Part shown: piece by piece, positions 1-10,808 of the stretch
Numbering within the stretch: position 1 is the stretch's first letter
Layout of the letters: every line of letters starts with the position of its first letter
Origin: Bubalus kerabau
Taxonomy: Eukaryota > Chordata > Mammalia > Artiodactyla > Bovidae
Direction: 5' to 3'
Length of the DNA stretch: 64,000 bases
Assembly (NCBI RefSeq): GCF_029407905.1
Contig: NC_073627.1
Coordinates: 45,935,001 to 45,999,000 of the forward strand
Program-made: the position numbers and the translations under genes
The notes under the pieces: model-generated
What the model saw: the letters and a program-made list of their open reading frames with translations, nothing else
The model's database searches: none
Told to the model about the DNA's origin: nothing

Positions 1-213
1 GCCTGCTCACTCACTGACCATCTTGGCCATCTTGACCAACTTGGCCAGCCTGATGCAGTCTAGTGGGGACTAGTCGAATGGGGTGCAGAATCGAGGGGTT
101 GGGGGAGGGGAAGGAAATACTTTGATATTCCAAAAAGTGCTGTAGAGTAATCAGCATGGGAAGTTAAAACATCAGGATTTCCTTGGAATTCCTTATGCTT
201 TTTTATGGCCTTG

Positions 214-409
214 TTGTTGTTGTTTCATTCGCTTTGTGACCCCGTGGACTGTAGCCCGCCAGGCTCCTCTGTCCATGGGATTTCCCAGACAAGAGTACTG
301 GAGTGGGTTGCCATTTCCTTCTCCAGGGGATCTTCCCCACCCAGGGATCAAACCCACTCTCTCTTGCATTGGCAGGCAGATTCTTTACCGCTGAGCCACC
401 ATGAAAAGC
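214..409 (-). mobile_element. Bov-tA SINE, antisense
   Basis: A tRNA-headed ruminant SINE with a BovB-derived tail, read here tail first. A TTG repeat is followed by the tail block CTCCTCTGTCCATGGGATTT and then the complement of the head near GAGCCACCATG. A 16-bp target-site duplication beginning CTTTTTTATGG flanks it at 198-213 and 410-425 with one mismatch, so both ends are secure. Elements of this family encode no protein and are thought to borrow BovB enzymes in trans. The reading frames across it are family sequence, not exons. Confidence 0.95.
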
Positions 410-425
410 CTTTTTTATGGCTTTG

Positions 426-1187
426 TGGTGTTTTTATTCTGCATTTCAAACTGGAGGTTGAGGTAGACCCTAATCCCTCCAGCCCAGGGCAGTGGGCAGG
501 GTTTGCGGGGACACCAGGCAGGTGACTTCTCACCCACTGAGCGCTCCCTCCCACCCCCCTCCTCCCCTCTGGCAGGCTCTGGGGAATTTTGAAATTGCCC
601 TGGAGCCAGACCCCTTGTGTTGGCTGCCTAGGAGGACTGGGGAAGGAGGTGCTATGTGGAAAGAACCATTGCCTGATTTTAATCTCAGTTCTGCCACTCT
701 GGGTCTGAGATCCCCCTTTCTCTGTCAAGTGGGGTCTGCACCGAATACAGCGCATACCCTGTGTAGCCTAAACAACCTAAGGTCTGTAGCCCAGAGGCAG
801 CCTGCCCGGAGGTGCAGAGAAGGGCATGGGGCTGGGACCCTGGGAGGGTTGGGAGCAAAACTGAGATGTGCAGCTGGGAAATTTGGATCAGTCTTTGAGG
901 ATTTTGTGGTTCATTCTAATGAAATGAGCTTCCTCTCACTGGATTTCTGCCCTGGGGTGTGTGGGGCTCAAGGAGAAACGCTGGCTTCTCCTCCTCGGTG
1001 ACTGAGGCTTAAGTTTGGGTCTTTCAGTGCTCTATCTCCATGTCCACCATGAGGCAGACCTCCTCCCCCAACCCTTCTGAAAATGAGTCAGTTGCACCGC
1101 TGCCTACATGCTGACGGCACCTGGTTTTGCAGGAGGCTGAAGGCAGGCATTGGGGAAAGGGCGATAGCTTGCAGGCTCTCCCCTGGG
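426..1187. other. Single-copy DNA with a weak MIR relic
   Basis: Moderately GC-rich sequence without a supported exon. A MIR-like core is visible at about 655-760 (TCTGCCACTCTGGGTC followed by a cytosine/thymine-rich block and GTGGGG). Frames of 135 and 169 codons overlap on opposite strands here without start context or recognisable domains, so I do not call them genes. Confidence 0.5.
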
Positions 1188-1320
1188 CTAGCTGGGTGAC
1201 CTTGGACCCGTGACTTGCCTTCCTGGGACTGTTTCCCCATCAGTGATGATACATGTCCGCTCTGTAGTCCAATACAGGGGTCACATGAGGAGGCCTGGGT
1301 GAAACGCCAGGCTCGTGGCG
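1188..1320 (+). repeat. MIR SINE relic
   Basis: GCTGGGTGACCTTGGACC followed by a degenerate TTTCCCCATCAGTGATGAT matches the conserved MIR core (the 'tgtgaccttggg ... tcctcatctgt' region) in sense orientation. It is old and diverged, and the 3' edge is uncertain. Confidence 0.6.
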
Positions 1321-1625
1321 GGGAACCGGTGGGTGGGGGTTGGGGGGAGTCCCAGTGGCTGCTCTTAAGTGACTCTATAGCTCACCCCAGGATCTATGCG
1401 GCCAGCGAAGGAAACTCAGGGAAGTACACCCTGGGCCTGGCAAGCCTCCTTGCCGCTTTGCTGTCTGGGGAGAAAACACTGCAAGAAAAGCCATGTGGGG
1501 GGGTGGGGGTGGGGGTTCCCGTTTCTTCGCAGAGATAGGCCTGGTATACCCTAAGAGGGGAGGGTGGGGCGTGAAGTCGCAGATTCTTCCACTTGTGAGT
1601 TCATTTGATCACTTGTAAGTGAGAG

Positions 1626-1725
1626 CGTTTGAGTAAACTCCGGGAGTTGGTGATGGACAGGGAGGCCTGGTGTGCTACAGTCCATGGGGTTGCAAAGAGT
1701 CGGACATGACTGAGCAACTGAACTG
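1626..1725 (+). mobile_element. BovB 3'-end fragment
   Basis: About 100 bp matching only the extreme 3' end of BovB: CTCCGGGAGTTGGTGATGG, then the shared BovB/Bov-A block ending GACTGAGCAACTGAACTG. A perfect 9-bp duplication AAGTGAGAG flanks it at 1617-1625 and 1726-1734. It is therefore a severely 5'-truncated independent insertion rather than the remnant of a longer copy. Confidence 0.9.
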
Positions 1726-1734
1726 AAGTGAGAG

Positions 1735-2815
1735 TGTCAGGATACTGTTCTCGAGAATCCTTTCCTAGGGAGCTTGCTGTTGTAAGCTTAAGAACATGGG
1801 GGATAAAAAAGTGTCTTTGCTCTTGGAACCAAGAGGGCGATTCAACAGATACTTGGAACCAGGACTTGCGTATAAGCAAAATGTTGGTCTCCAACTTGCC
1901 TGGCCAGACCCCTGTGTATCTGGGAAAAGTCAACCAGCCCACTTGCTCCCAGCTGGCCAGTGTGGAGGCTTCCTCCCGCCCTGGGCTGAGCCTCGGTCCG
2001 TCTAGCCCCCTAGCCCTGCCTGTCCTCCCATGTCTGGGGATAGCAGGCGATTGCTTTGTCACCCAGGTCTGGGTGCATGCGAACCTCGGCCAAATCGCTG
2101 AATGTTAAAACATCTGGCAAAATATCACATTTCCACAATGGGCCTTTTCTGTAGAGCTGGGGATAGAGTGGGCAGTGCCGGACGCTGGGAAATTACTTAA
2201 GCTTTGACAGTGGGAAGGAGCAGGGTCTAGGATCCTGACTTTGAACCAAAGAGGTGAGGATGGAGCCGGGAGGACGATGCGCCTTCAAACAGAAGTAGGG
2301 CCCCAAGAACCAGCTCCCCCTGTTTCCAGAGCCAGTGGGGGAAGGGGGCTGTGGCCAGCCTGCCTTGGCATCCTCCCTTCTGGCGTCCTTTCGGTGGATT
2401 TTGTTGTAATGAGACAAGTCCTGACAAATATCCCATCACCCTTTGGGCCGGAGAGCTGTAAGGCGTCCTGCCTGGAAACCCAGCCCCATTCACTGGGGAG
2501 CCATAATTAGGCAAGAGAACAGTTCACCGGCCCTTGATTCAATAAAGACCCTTTTATGATGTTGGTTTTTCCCAGAAAAATAATACCACTTTGCCCTGTT
2601 TATTGCATTTAGATGTGTAATCGTATTAGGGCTCAGCAGCCCCGGAGACCGAAGTTCCGTAGTTGGGGTTTTCACCAAAGGCTGTTAACCCGGTCTTCAG
2701 AGGCAAACAGTGACCTTGGGAGAAAAAAAAAAAAAAGACAAGGACAGGGAACATTTTTGAAGATTTCTCTCTCTCTTGGCATTTCAAGGACGTTTTCTGC
2801 CGTCTGGGTGAGAGG
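1735..2815. other. Single-copy DNA, AT-rich island near 2490-2680
   Basis: No interspersed repeat recognised. An AT-rich stretch at about 2490-2680 sits between GC-rich flanks and contains a homeodomain-type CCATAATTAG (2501-2510) and several ATTA cores, which suggests a conserved non-coding element. A short A-run lies at about 2724-2736. Short frames occur on both strands and none is convincing. Confidence 0.4.
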
Positions 2816-2820
2816 CAACC

Positions 2821-3190
2821 CGGGGAAGAAAACTAGAAAGTGAAACTAACTCTCCTGGCTAGTGTCCCTGCAGGCCGCGGCCCTGCACGGCCCCTCCCTT
2901 GTCGTTGACCAGATCTGTCAGTCAGATGGATGGCACGTGCCCGGCAGAGGGCTGGAGGAAATGTCAGCGAGGAGGATGCCGGTGGCTCGGCACCAAGAGT
3001 CGTGGTGCCCCAGCACGTCCCCACTGAGACGCCTGCAGGGCGGCAGGCACTGGGGTTTGTGCAGGTGGCCGGCCTGGGCCTCCCCCAGGCCTCGCCCTGT
3101 TGGGGTGGCCAGCCCCGACTAAATATAGTCCTGGAGGGCGAGGCGGCTCTCGGTTAGTTGGAAGGGTTTGCTTGCCCCGCCCCTGATCAC
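2821..3190. promoter_or_regulatory. CpG-richer stretch with E-box and TATA/MEF2-like site
   Basis: I count 21 CpG dinucleotides over 2821-3180, clearly more than in the neighbouring sequence, although the ratio looks borderline for a CpG island. It contains a perfect E-box CACGTG (2934-2939), a second E-box CAGGTG (3062-3067), and CTAAATATAG (3119-3128), which fits the MEF2 consensus and could also act as a TATA-like box. These are real strings, but promoter or enhancer function is inferred from their clustering. No transcript is visible downstream. Confidence 0.35.
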
Positions 3191-3807
3191 CGCCACCCTC
3201 CAGATACTTGCCTACGGGGGCTCTCACCTGCTGGTCTCTTCCCCAGGCAACCATCTCCTCTGACCTTCTTCCCCCAGGCCTTGTTTCAGGCAGACTAAGA
3301 ACGTCTGCTCATCAGTCCTGGAGTAAAACCCCCCTCCTAGAAACCTGCCCAGTGCCGGGGTGTTGGTACAGATCACCAGTGGTGTCCAGCACCTCTTTCC
3401 CAATTTGCGGTTGGTTTAGAAATCTCAGGCGATGAGGAAATTTATGGGAGTCACTCGTGGGCGTGCTCTTATTAAGAAATAGGGTAGGACCTTTCATTAA
3501 AACCGTGTTGCCTTAAAAAGGGGGATATCCATTTAATTCCAGGACATCTGATGGGAATTGTCACCGAAATCTCTTTTCAGATAGCACCCTTTAATGCAGA
3601 AGAACTGCATTATCTATTTATAGATACTAAAATGCATACTATATTCTTTCATTGTCAGGATTTGAGGTGTGTGCAATTTTTTTTATTCAATCTTAAGCTT
3701 TAGATACTTTATTTTGGGGGAAAAGTGCTTTTGTATATATATATAAAATTGTTTTTTGATTCCACACCCCCCACACAGGAGTATAATTAGAACGTCTGAA
3801 ACCAGAT
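3191..3807. other. Single-copy DNA with a MEF2-like site
   Basis: No repeat or gene recognised. The AT-rich part contains CTATTTATAG at 3614-3623, a match to the MEF2 consensus, and a short TATATATATA tract near 3736. Confidence 0.4.
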
Positions 3808-3820
3808 TATCCAATTAGTA

Positions 3821-3966
3821 GTTGTTATTTAGACGCTAAGTCGAGTCCGACTGTTTGTGACCCTATGGACTACAGCATGCCAGGCTCCCCTGTCCTCCAC
3901 TGTCTCCCAGCGTTTGCTCAAATTCATGTCCAGTAAATTGGTGATGCTAGCCAGCAGTCTCATCTG
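3821..3966 (-). mobile_element. BovB 3'-end fragment, antisense
   Basis: It begins with the complement of the BovB terminus (GTTGTTATTTAGACGC), runs through GACCCTATGGACTACAGC and TCTCCCAGCGTTTGCTCAAA, and stops near TTGGTGATGCTAGCC. The segment upstream of Bov-A homology shows it is BovB and not a SINE. A perfect 13-bp target-site duplication, TATCCAATTAGTA, flanks it at 3808-3820 and 3967-3979. Confidence 0.95.
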
Positions 3967-3979
3967 TATCCAATTAGTA

Positions 3980-4965
3980 CATTTTTCTAATTAACTGTTA
4001 GGAATTTGTGATGAGATAAATTATTTTAGATTTCCAATGAAACTTTGGCCACAAGGAGGTACCTGAGGGGAAAGATCATGGGTTTTCAGTTTTGGCTACC
4101 ACCTACTCCCCTACTCCCCACGGAATACCTAATTTGCCTGCTGTTAGGCAGCAACAGTGACCAGGAAACAGTTTTATTTTCCTTGTCCCGAGTAGAGTTG
4201 GAAACATTTCTCGTTTATGATGGCTTCTCTCTGCTCCGGACAGTGAAGCAGGCAGATGAAGATGGGGTTTAAATACTCCTTTTGTACATTTTTCAGCAGT
4301 AACATTGGTAGCTGTCCTTTGGACAAAAAAAACAAATTTGTGATGATCTGCATTCATTCAGTTTGTGTCTTCTTTGTGCCTTGTGTGTGCTTCCTGTGCC
4401 AAGAGGCTTGGCGAGGAGAGGGGGCAGCCTGCAGGGGTGGGGACCTCCGACCAAGACGAAGGAATGGAGTCGGTTCACATTTGGTAACAGTGCCTGGTGC
4501 AAGCCCCAAATCCTTTATCCGAAATTCTAAACTCGGAAAACCAAAAGTTGTTTTTATAACCAATTTCATGGGAATTCTTGACCCAAACTGACTTGAGTCT
4601 AGATTTTCCCGGGGAGCATGAATCTTCATGGCTTATCCCTGCAGAGACGTTCCTTCATGTGATTTCAGGGGGGTGGGGGGTGCTGCTCTGCTGGTGTGTT
4701 GCTCAGCATGTGGCCTGTGCACCATGTTATCTAAGACCTGAAAACTTCTGCAGCATGTCGGGCCAGAAGGTTTGGGGTAAGAAGATGCAGTCCTGGAGCA
4801 GGAGCATGCGCCTGACAAAGGCGGCTGGACCTGAGGCCTGCAGAGCCCTCTCCCCACAGACCTTGAACTCCATGAAGGCTCACCAGGTTTTGCTCACTGT
4901 TACATCCTCGCTGCCCAGCTGGGTGCCTGGAGCCTCCTAGGTGCGAGTGAATGCTGGTCAGCAGT
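3980..4965. other. Single-copy DNA, no gene seen
   Basis: No interspersed repeat recognised. Overlapping short frames lie on both strands at 4256-4629 with no recognisable domain. Confidence 0.5.
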
Positions 4966-5050
4966 TAAGTGTTGGCCAGCTTTGTTTGGGGAAGCCAAAT
5001 AGTAAATATTTTAGGCTCTGGGGGCCATGGGGCCTCTGTTGCAACTCTCT
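4966..5050 (+). mobile_element. hAT-type MER fragment
   Basis: AATAGTAAATATTTTAGGCT followed by TGGGGCCTCTGTTGCAACTC matches the body of a common mammalian hAT-derived MER element as I remember it. Terminal inverted repeats are not visible, so only part survives. The subfamily is not assigned. Confidence 0.55.
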
Positions 5051-5208
5051 TGTCTTTCATTTCCTAGAATCCATGATACAAAGTGCTGAAGATGCTTTAT
5101 ACAAAAAAAAGATATTCGCTATGCTTATTATTTATAACAGTGGCCGTTTAGAAACAACATGAAGGAAACAGTAAGATGCATCACGGTGAATCCTCCCCAT
5201 GGGATATT

Positions 5209-5418
5209 TGTCTGTGTGCGCTCAGTCATGTCTGACTCTTTGCAACTCCATGGACCATAGCCCGTCAGGCTTCTCTGTCCCCAGGATTCTGTAGGCAAGT
5301 ATACTAGAGTGGGTTGCCATTTCCTCCTCCAGGGGATCTTCCTGACCCAGGGATCAAACCCACGTCTCCTGTGTCTGCTGCATTGCAGGTGGATTCTTGA
5401 CCACTTGAGCCATCACCA
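5209..5418 (-). mobile_element. Bov-tA SINE, antisense
   Basis: The tail end TGTGCGCTCAGTCATGTCTG comes first, then CAGGCTTCTCTGTCC, the GGGTTGCCATTTCC block, and the head complement CATTGCAGGTGGATTCTTG. I see no clear flanking duplication, so the ends are approximate. Confidence 0.92.
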
Positions 5419-5419
5419 T

Positions 5420-6674
5420 GTAAATGAATGAGTACCTGTGTTCTGATAAAATGGTGACCGTGGTTGTGGGTCTGACCTGGGGGTCCACAGTTGGCTGATT
5501 CCTATGAGGAGGATAAACACACCCTAAGCCTGGACGTCTCCCCATCTCTTAGCCCTACTGTCTACAGGCCTGGTCAGTTTGTTTCCCTGCCCCAGTGCCG
5601 TTTCCGGTAAAGAGATACAGGCAGTGCCCACCCCCTGGTGTCTGCCTCTCCCGTGTTCAGGAAACATGGCTGAAAGGGAGGTGCTGCGCTCCCTGGACCG
5701 GCCTGGTTCAAGGGAGTGGGTGTTCATGTGGATGAATGCATTTGGGCTCCAGTCCAGCCTTGCCAAGCAGCATTCGCACCTCCACCCGCCGATGAGTGTT
5801 TCGGGGGCTTAGCTAACCTCAGGGTACGGGGGCCATCATCATCAGGCCAGGCAGGGCTGGCATTTATGGGGCATTGTGGGGGGAGCTGAGGGGGTGAGAG
5901 AGAGAGTGTTTAGGAGGCATTCTCAGCCGGAGAATTTCTGGCAGAGAGATGAGTGACCGTAAACCCAGGAGCTCAGGTCTCCTGGCTGTGTTCATCGCAG
6001 CCCAGGAGTGGCCAGCAAGGGTGGATGGGCCAGTGGCTCCAAGAAGGCTTTCCACCGCAGCGGAGGCCCAAATCCAGCCAAGACCGCTGACTCTCACCCC
6101 CATGGCAGGCTGACCTGGGGGCAGGGGGGTGGGTGGCTAGAAGGAGGGCAGCACTTTACAGAGCTCACAGCCCTAAGCTGAGGGCCCCTATGCCCAGCTT
6201 CTCCAGGCCCACCCCTGCCGCTAGCCCTGGCCATGCCCAGCAGCTCCTTCCCGAGTCCGGGCGGGACTTTCTCAAGCAAACTGCAAACGAGGGCTGGCAC
6301 CTCTGGTTGGCCTTTTCTTTTCCTTCCTTTATGGTTTTGTGATTTGCTGGCAATTTTCAGGTGGAGCGCCCGTGCTCAGCAGCTCCCTCGGAAGCCTTGA
6401 TGACTTTTCAGCCCCCAGCAGAAGGGTGTAGCGCCCCCCACCCCCGACCCCAGTCAGCAGCGTGAGTTCAACTCAGTGTGAGGGCTGAAAGGAACCAGAC
6501 TGGGGCCTGGTGTGTTTGGTGATGTCAGAGCCAAGCCCAGGGAGGTCCCCGTCACGCACTAGCACGGTGTGGGGGATCCTCTGGCCACTGTCCAGGGCAC
6601 CCCTATCCCCCAACCTCACTTTGTTATTGAGCACCTCGGCCAGGCACTGCCTGTACCGTGGTGGTAAGACAGCC
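5420..6674. other. Single-copy GC-rich DNA, no gene seen
   Basis: No repeat recognised. Small frames lie on both strands (for example at 5524-5812 and 6094-6353) with no motif, signal peptide or splice context that would support an exon. Confidence 0.5.
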
Positions 6675-6830
6675 CAGAGCGGTGCTTCTCAAACTTGGGT
6701 GACCCTGTGAACCACACCAGGAGACTGTTAGCAATGCAGATTCCAGGGCCCTTTGGTTGAGCTCCGGGGCCCCAGAGTCAGCATTGTTAATAAGCACAAG
6801 GGATTGTGATGTGGGTGGTTCCAGGCTGGT
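6675..6830 (+). mobile_element. MER5-type hAT element
   Basis: It starts with the MER5 terminus CGGTGCTTCTCAAACTTGGG. AACCACACCAGGAGACTGTT and AATGCAGATTCCAGGGCCC follow at the expected spacing. The distal inverted repeat is degraded. Confidence 0.75.
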
Positions 6831-7017
6831 GCTGAGTGGGGCAGGGGTGGGGGAATAGGCAAAGCCGTGTGATGTGTGTGGAGTCAGGGAGCATGGAGAA
6901 AGAAGACGGGGCTCTAACTGGGGTGGCGTGGCTGGGGTCAGGAAAGGTGAGTTGAGCCTTGAAGCACAAAGCAGGCATGGTAGTGATTGCTGACTCTGGA
7001 AATCTTGATGCTGGGCA

Positions 7018-7350
7018 CAGCTCGAAGCCTTTATAGGCACTGACTCATTTAATCCTTCCAGCAACCCCATGAAATAGGTAGTTACACTGATTTTTTTTAT
7101 AAGTATTTATTTGGCTGCACCAAGTCTTAGGTGCGGCACATGGGATCTTTTGTTGCAGTGCACAGGACTAGTTCCCTGACCAGGGATCGAACCCAGGCCC
7201 CCTGCATTAGGAGCACAGAGTCTTAGCCACCAGGGTGGTATCTCGTTACCCTGATCTTGGAGCACAAAAGGGTTTAGAAGCTTGCCTGAGGTTCTTGGTT
7301 GCTAAGTGGTGAGCTGACGCTCTTTGTCCTCCTTATCTGTTCTTCTGCAA
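7018..7350 (+). repeat. MIR relic split by a CHR SINE
   Basis: CTCATTTAATCCTTCCAGCA followed by CCCATGAAATAGGTA is MIR sequence in sense orientation. It is interrupted after 7091 and resumes after 7255 with AAGCTTGCCTGAGGTTCTTG and TGGTGAGCTGACGC, the downstream MIR 'cttgcccaaggtcac...agagctgg' region. The interruption shows that the CHR insertion is younger than the MIR. Confidence 0.7.
7092..7244 (-). mobile_element. CHR-type SINE, antisense
   Basis: A tRNA-derived cetartiodactyl SINE read tail first: a T-run, TTTATTTGGCTGCACCAAGT, then TCCCTGACCAGGGATCGAAC (the complement of the tRNA B-box region). The head end is the complement of a 'tggctaagactctg' type sequence. An 11-bp duplication, GTTACACTGAT at 7081-7091 and GTTACCCTGAT at 7245-7255, marks the insertion. 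Confidence 0.93.
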
Positions 7351-7479
7351 TGGGGCCGCGGCATACAGACCGTGGGACCACGGCTGTGCAGACCGAAGGC
7401 TAGGACTTCTTTGGATGTGGTCATGTTGCTGAGGGAGATTCAGAAGGTTTGGATCCTTGTGTGCAGAGACAGTTTGGCT

Positions 7480-7819
7480 TTTTTAAAAAAAATTTATTTC
7501 GTTTAAAATGTATTTTTGGTGGTGCTGGGTCTTCATTGCTACACGGGCTTTTCTCTAGTTGCAGCAGGCCGGGGCTCCTCTCCAGTGGTGGTGCTCAGGT
7601 TTCTCATCGTGGTGGCTTCTCTTGACACGGAGCTTGGGCTCTAGGGTGCACAGGCTTCGGTAGTAGCGGTTCCTGGGCTTTAGAGCATAGGCTCGATGGT
7701 TGTGGCACATGGGCTTAGTTGCTCTGCAGTGTGTGGGATCTTCCTGGATCGGGGATTGAACCTGTGTCCTCTGCATCTGCAGGCAGATTCTTTTTCACTG
7801 AGCCACCAGGGAAGCCCGG
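7480..7819 (-). mobile_element. Long CHR-type SINE, antisense
   Basis: A nearly full-length copy of the longer CHR form. A T-rich/A-rich tail near 7480-7510 is followed by GGTGGTGCTGGGTCTTCATT, a GC-rich middle, and the tRNA-like head complement ending GAGCCACCAGGGAAGCCC. A perfect 10-bp duplication, CAGTTTGGCT, lies at 7470-7479 and 7820-7829. Confidence 0.95.
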
Positions 7820-8184
7820 CAGTTTGGCTGTTGCTGGTGGAGTATATGCAGGATGATCTTGGTTAGGGCTAAAAGTTGTAGCGAGGTAACAGCTGCTATA
7901 ATGTAGCTTTGAGAGGCAGCTGGGATTTGGCACAGGTGTTCTCCCTTTGAATGAGGCAGGACCCTGGCATGTGGGAAGACGGTGCAGAGCTCACGGGGCA
8001 GCGAGGCCTGTGCCCCAACACCCCATCTCCACCTGCTCCTCTGAGAGGGAGGAATTCTCCACCGCCCAAGTCCTCCGAGTCTCCCAGGGAGCCTGGCCCA
8101 GCTCTAGGGGTCTGAGGGCAAGGGGGAAGCTGCTTGGACAGGGGAAGACAGTATGTTGGGAGCCAGCCCAAACCTTTGTATGCT

Positions 8185-8330
8185 ATCCTTCCTTCAGTCT
8201 TCACATCAACCTGCAAAGGAGGCCATTCGTTCTGTTTACCCACGCGCAAGCCAAGGCACACAGAATCTAAGCAACTTAGACGCCACCACACAGCAAGTAA
8301 GCGGGTAGTGGAGCCTGGTCTGTTTCCTGT
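8185..8330 (+). repeat. MIR SINE relic
   Basis: The 3' half of MIR in sense orientation: AAGCCAAGGCACACAGAATC, then CACCACACAGCAAGTAAGCG and GAGCCTGGTCTG, corresponding to the 'gaggcacagagaggttaag...cacacagctagtaag' consensus. Confidence 0.75.
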
Positions 8331-9436
8331 GGGACATACTTTACAGCAGGGTCCACCTTATTCTGAGAGGCCACATGTCCTGCTGCACCCACAGTGGGGC
8401 TGGTGACCGGGGGCCCCTGAGGAGTGGGTGCAGTGCCCGGCTGGGTAGGGCAGGCTCCCAGCAGCCAGCTGAGCCCAGCTCTGGGTGGGATGGCCTAGCT
8501 TCAGGGGATGCGTTACTGGCTGACCGGTGGCATTCCGAGGATGCCAAAGGTCTGGGGTCTATGGGAGTGGTCAGCTGGGGTCTTCCTAGTCTAGGGCCCT
8601 AATGCTGGGAGCTGAGCCTCTGCTGTTCTGACAGAGGCCAGGTGACCCTTCCCTCGGGTCTTCTGGCTTTGCCTAGGTCTTGGGACCCCCTCGTCCACTT
8701 GGGATTCTGCCAGGACTCTAGCCTACGGCTCCCTGTGGACAGAAGGCGTTGGGTTCCAAGTTGGCTCTGGGTGGACCAAGGGCTGGTCTCTCCTGGGAGC
8801 GCCTGGGGCATGGGGCAGTGAAGCCAGCCACTGTCCAGGCTGAGAATTGTGCCACCGTGGAGACCCTACAGCCACCCCACCTGCCACAGAACTTCCTGTG
8901 GGCTGGGAGGGGTGGGCCAGTGTCGGGGAGGGGTCACTGTTTCTACCTTGGTTCACCTGGGTCAGCTGGCTGACTCCTTCCTCACCTGGAGAGTGCTCAA
9001 GGACAGCAAGAAAAATGAGGGACTTTCAGGGGCAGCTGTGTTTTCTGACTCAGTCATAATGCCCCTAAAAATCCTTATTGTTCTTGCAGTGTGCATCAGG
9101 CGGCGGCCCCAGCCCAGCCCTTGCCCACCTGGCCCCTCTGGGATGGGGAGAACTACCTGGGGTTCAGCTAGCGTGTCCTCCCACGTTGTCCTGACGCGAG
9201 ACTGTAGGGGGATTTGCTGATGAGTTAATGTTTTGTTGGTTGATGCATTGATTGGCATGTACTTTTATAATTTCTTTTTTGGTGGAGGATGGGGTAGGCT
9301 GGGCATCGAGACACTCGCGCACAGATCGGAGCCCCGGAGAATGCAAGGTCTCCCTGGTTTGTGCGCAGTGAGGGGTCCCTAGAACCTAGCTGCACATTAC
9401 AACATGAGGAAGGGGGGCTTCAAGGGCAGGTGTACC
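8331..9436. other. Single-copy GC-rich DNA, no gene seen
   Basis: About 1.1 kb without a recognisable repeat. Frames of 60 to 123 codons overlap on both strands between 8341 and 9346. Their density reflects the scarcity of AT-rich stop codons rather than coding, and none shows a domain. Confidence 0.5.
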
Positions 9437-9439
9437 CAG

Positions 9440-9636
9440 GGCTAGGTCATGTCCTACTCTTGATGGCCCCATGGACTGTAGCCTGCCCGGTTCCTTTGTC
9501 CATGGAGTTTTTCAGGCAGGAATCTGGAGTGGGTTGCCATTTCCTTCTCCAGGGGATCGTCCCGACCCAGGGATTGAACCTGCATCTCCCACATTGGCAG
9601 GCAGATTCTTTACCACTGAGCCACCTGGGAAGCCCC
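9440..9636 (-). mobile_element. Bov-tA SINE, antisense
   Basis: Tail block CCATGGACTGTAGCCTGCC, then GGGTTGCCATTTCCTTCTCC and the head complement GAGCCACCTGGGAAGCCCC. The tail-side end is ragged (CATGTCCTACTCTTGATGG) and no clear target duplication was found. Confidence 0.93.
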
Positions 9637-9639
9637 ATT

Positions 9640-10808
9640 TAGGGGCACTGTGTTTTAAAACGGGAGGAGCCTCAGTGTGCACCCTGAGGCCGCTGAGCTG
9701 GCCGTTTTGCAAATCTGCCTGCAGTGGACCGAGGTCTTCCCGCAGCTGTTGCCCCTAGAGCCTGCTTTCTCTTGGGCAGGTGGTCTCTACCCTGTCTCAC
9801 TTCCTGGGTCTCCACCTTGCCCAGCAGGTGCCTCAACTAGTTATTTTGCATGTTTTGGGTAGAACTGGGGTTCCTGGGGGATGGTCAAGCAGAAATACAA
9901 GTTGGTGACATGTCTTCCTGAACACAAGAACACCATTCAACAAAGATGTCACTAAACGCCACAGCCACACAATCATCCGCTCTGGCTGAGGCTGGGCAGG
10001 TGGCCAGCCCACGGAGGGACGGACAGGGAGGTGGCCGGGCAGTAAGCAGGGCTGAGCCTGCTCCCGGGGGCGCTCCCCCGGGGTCTCAATGGCCTCCCAG
10101 GTCAGCCGAGGAATTCATCCTTAAGGTATTGCTCAGGCTCCCTCCCCAGGTGCCGACTCGCACGTTCCACTAGCTGCATGTGGGACTCTGGCCGCCAGGA
10201 TCCTCCTTCCTCCTGGCCAGCCCCAGCCGCCCACTCCTCCTCGGGCTCCTGTGATCCCAGCTGTGTCTCCATCCCAGCCCCAGAGACAATTTTTAAGGAG
10301 CTTCAACATTCTTCTGTCCAGGGGAAGGGACGGCTCCAAGGTAAAGGTTAACGTGGGGTGGCGGGGGGGGGGGGGGGGGCGGTGGAGGTAATGTTTATTA
10401 CTTCTTGGCGAGAGGTGGGTGGGCCTCTTGTGAAATGTGATTCTCACATCTCAGGTGGACACAGGGCCACAGAACACATCCCATCCTCTTCATAGCTAAC
10501 CATTTGCTAACGTCCACTCAGCTGTCCCTCCCTTCTGTCCCCACAAACCTCCTGTTCCAGAGTGTTTTCTTCATTCTTTATCCCAAAACATCTGGAAAAA
10601 AAAAAAAAGTCCACTTTTAATTTAAAAGACTACATAAGAAATAAAACATTATTGGTTTTCCCTCAATCATATAAGAACTGCTTTCCAAGTGCAGAGAGCA
10701 TTTCAAAAATGCAGAAGGATGAAAGAGGCTTATAGGTGCCCATACCTAGAGATCATGTCATCTAATAGATTCTTCCAGGGTTTCTTTTCTCTTTGCATGC
10801 ACGTGCGT
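9640..10808. other. Single-copy DNA, no gene seen
   Basis: No interspersed repeat recognised. It contains the long G-run annotated separately and an A-run near 10596-10608. Frames at 9946-10447 lie in GC-rich sequence on opposite strands and have no identifiable domain. Confidence 0.5.
10363..10379 (+). repeat. Poly-G run
   Basis: Seventeen consecutive G bases, preceded by GGTGGC and followed by CGGTGGAGG. A tract this long can form a G-quadruplex and is also prone to replication slippage and sequencing-length error, so the exact count may not be reliable. Confidence 0.9.

Noticed and set aside
205..525. A 106-codon frame with a SCxPPGSSVHGxxQxRxLEWVAISFSRGSS-like peptide
   Set aside because: It is the translation of an antisense Bov-tA tail. 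The same peptide pattern recurs at 5209, 9440, 22121, 48163 and 59309 for the same reason.
7092..7819. tRNA genes, suggested by B-box-like GATCGAACC/GGTTCGATCC words
   Set aside because: These are the tRNA-derived heads of CHR and Bov-tA SINEs. They lack a complete cloverleaf with acceptor stem.
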